A stretch of DNA of 64,000 nt. It comes from Amaricoccus sp047275745 (GTDB lineage: Bacteria; Pseudomonadota; Alphaproteobacteria; Rhodobacterales; Rhodobacteraceae). Below the pieces are notes generated by a model. That model was not told the origin of the DNA. It worked only from the letters and a program-made list of their open reading frames with translations, and did not search any database. Of this stretch, positions 62,943 to 64,000 are shown piece by piece. The DNA lies in the NCBI RefSeq assembly GCF_047275745.1, contig NZ_JBKQWU010000008.1, positions 1 to 64,000 on the forward strand, written 5' to 3'. The position numbers were made by a program, and so were the translations under genes. Positions within the stretch are counted from its first letter, which is position 1; every line of letters starts with the position of its first letter.

Positions 62943-63161
62943 CTAGCCGAGCATCAGCCCGACAACCATGAGGCCGAGCCCGAGCGCCGCGAGCCCCACG
63001 GAGCCGAAATTGATCGCGAGCAACCGCCGCAGCCGGGCCTGGACCACTTCCGGCGCGGGTTTCTCGCGGCGGATCACATAGCCGGTACGCACGCAGTAGC
63101 CGAGCCCGACGAGACCGGCGGCGACCATCAGCCCCCCCAGAATGACCAGAAGCGTCATCAT
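62943..63161 (-). CDS. Small membrane protein, 72 residues
   Basis: Two hydrophobic segments, residues about 3-23 and 47-71, flank a short basic loop (RREKPAPEVVQARLRR). GGAGGG lies seven bases before the ATG at 63161. No family recognised. Convergent with the amidotransferase gene, which ends four bases away. Confidence 0.65.
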   Translation of the reverse strand: MMTLLVILGGLMVAAGLVGLGYCVRTGYVIRREKPAPEVVQARLRRLLAINFGSVGLAALGLGLMVVGLMLG

Positions 63162-63288
63162 CGCGCGGCCCTCCCCTCCAAGGTGTTCGAGGGGCGCGTT
63201 TAGGGGCCGGTTTCCGGCGGCGCAAGGGCCTTGTTCCCGCGGGGGACGGAGGCTAGGTTCCGCGCCGCGTCTCAGAGGGGAAGATCAA

Positions 63289-63555
63289 TTGGACGAAATG
63301 ATCGAGGATGATGCCCCGGCCGCCTACAAGGTCACGGCGGGCGAACTGCGCCAGTTCATCGAGCGCTTCGAGCGGCTCGACGAGGAGAAGAAGGCGATCG
63401 CCGAGCATCAGAAGGAAGTCATGGCCGAGGCCAAGGCGCGCGGCTACGACACCAAGGTGCTGCGCAAGCTCATCGCGCTGCGCAGGAAGGACCCGGCCGA
63501 CGTGTCGGAGGAGGAGGCGATTCTCGAGGTCTACAAGCAGGCGCTCGGCATGTGA
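63289..63555 (+). CDS. DUF2312 domain-containing protein
   Basis: 88 residues, with TTG at 63289 chosen because GGGGA lies seven bases before it; ATG 63298 would give 85 residues but leaves the SD too far. The DUF2312 core is YKVTAGELRQFIERFERLDEEKKAIAEHQKEVM (split) and DTKVLRKLIALRRKDP, mainly helical. It is also called GapR: a nucleoid protein that binds overtwisted DNA in Caulobacter, to which this family belongs. Confidence 0.93.
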   Translation: MDEMIEDDAPAAYKVTAGELRQFIERFERLDEEKKAIAEHQKEVMAEAKARGYDTKVLRKLIALRRKDPADVSEEEAILEVYKQALGM

Positions 63556-63604
63556 GGGGGATCGGCGCGGGTGATTCGTCACGCCGCGTGACGAAATTCG
63601 CTCC

Positions 63605-63672
63605 CGGTAATGCGCGTTTATGCTCAGATATCATTGGACTTTCCTGATTGCGCGCATTTGTGAGCATTACCG
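63605..63672. repeat. Nested inverted repeat upstream of a small gene
   Basis: CGGTAATGC (63605-63613) and GCATTACCG (63664-63672) are perfect nine-base arms 50 bases apart; TGCGCG (63611-63616) and CGCGCA (63651-63656) form an inner pair. The spacer is AT-richer and may hold a promoter for the gene at 63743. Confidence 0.6.
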
Positions 63673-63742
63673 CGCTTGCCTTTTTGCTGCAGGTGCGAAA
63701 TGGTTTGCTCGTCAGGTCCGAGGGGACCGCAAGGAGAAGCCC

Positions 63743-63919
63743 ATGCTTGAGCAGACCAAGACCGAACTGTTGCGTATCTCGATCGAGGACGAACTGGGTG
63801 GTTTCCGGCATTTCGCCGACCTGCCCTCCACCGAACTCGAAACCATGGCGGCGCGGATCGTTCGCGTCGTGACCGACGTGCTCGGCCAGTCCGAGGCGCC
63901 GGAAGCCAAGGCTGCCTGA
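63743..63919 (+). CDS. Hypothetical protein, 58 residues
   Basis: AAGGAGAAG precedes the ATG at 63743. The protein (start MLEQTKTELLRISIEDELGG) is acidic and probably helical, with no signal peptide and no family I recognise. A longer frame upstream has no ribosome site. The remaining 80 bases to the window end hold no identifiable gene. Confidence 0.65.
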   Translation: MLEQTKTELLRISIEDELGGFRHFADLPSTELETMAARIVRVVTDVLGQSEAPEAKAA

Positions 63920-64000
63920 ATCCGGCCCGCCTGAGGCCCGCGGCGGAGCCGGAACACGGGGCCCCGCCCGCCCCCTTGGCCGCGCAGCCCGTCAGATCGC

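Overview
The window is high-GC, densely packed alphaproteobacterial chromosome. Gene content and order point to Rhodobacterales (Rhodobacter/Paracoccus relatives): a sorbitol/mannitol (smo-mtlK) operon, the helicase - S4 protein - fdxA - carD block, lepB-rnc-era-recO, a short-form hprK with rapZ/EIIA/HPr, methylsuccinyl-CoA dehydrogenase of the ethylmalonyl-CoA pathway, and a PHB gene block. The genus cannot be fixed from this sequence. There is no prophage, insertion sequence, CRISPR array, rRNA or certain tRNA; this looks like core chromosome.

Layout. 0.1-9 kb: amino-acid:cation symporter, 3-hydroxybutyryl-CoA dehydrogenase, the lower-ligand end of cobalamin synthesis (cobT, cobS, cobC-like phosphatase), HU, AMP nucleosidase, and glnK-amtB behind a possible sigma-54 promoter. 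9-12.7 kb: bifunctional PBP, fabI, xanthine phosphoribosyltransferase. 12.8-23.6 kb: SorC-type regulator followed by a nine-gene polyol operon (ABC importer, two SDR dehydrogenases, mannitol dehydrogenase, HAD phosphatase, pentulose kinase), with a strong sigma-70 promoter and several palindromes in the control region. 23.7-29.3 kb, minus strand: carD, fdxA, S4 protein, Suv3-like helicase with a long disordered tail, TPR protein. 29.3-36 kb: SCP2 protein, alpha/beta hydrolase, hisN-like phosphatase, XRE regulator, GH15 glycosidase, LysR regulator divergent from a DUF1127 gene.

35.5-48.6 kb: tesA divergent from ybbA-ybbP, EAL phosphodiesterase, a GlxA/AraC regulator with a frameshift, lepB-rnc-era-DUF1491-recO (mostly overlapping genes), META lipoprotein, mcd, TSUP permease. 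48.7-53.5 kb: pckA divergent from hprK-rapZ-EIIA-ptsH. The ChvI/ChvG two-component genes I expect between pckA and hprK are absent; a short SD-led ORF ends in an overlap with hprK instead. 53.5-64 kb: DUF2852 gene with a perfect palindrome at its promoter, an unrecognised gene pair, CYTH-CHAD protein, Bax-inhibitor-1 protein, then phaR, a PhaC-like hydrolase (5' end probably frameshifted), phaA and phaB, a glutamine amidotransferase and three small proteins.

Metabolic reading: phaA/phaB, 3-hydroxybutyryl-CoA dehydrogenase, mcd and pckA fit acetyl-CoA assimilation through acetoacetyl-CoA and the ethylmalonyl-CoA pathway, with PHB as store and PEP carboxykinase as the gluconeogenic exit. The incomplete PTS (HPr kinase, HPr, EIIA, no permease here) is likely a regulatory phosphorelay. 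The polyol operon is the main catabolic accessory locus. Starts were chosen from Shine-Dalgarno spacing and family alignment from memory; no database search was possible.
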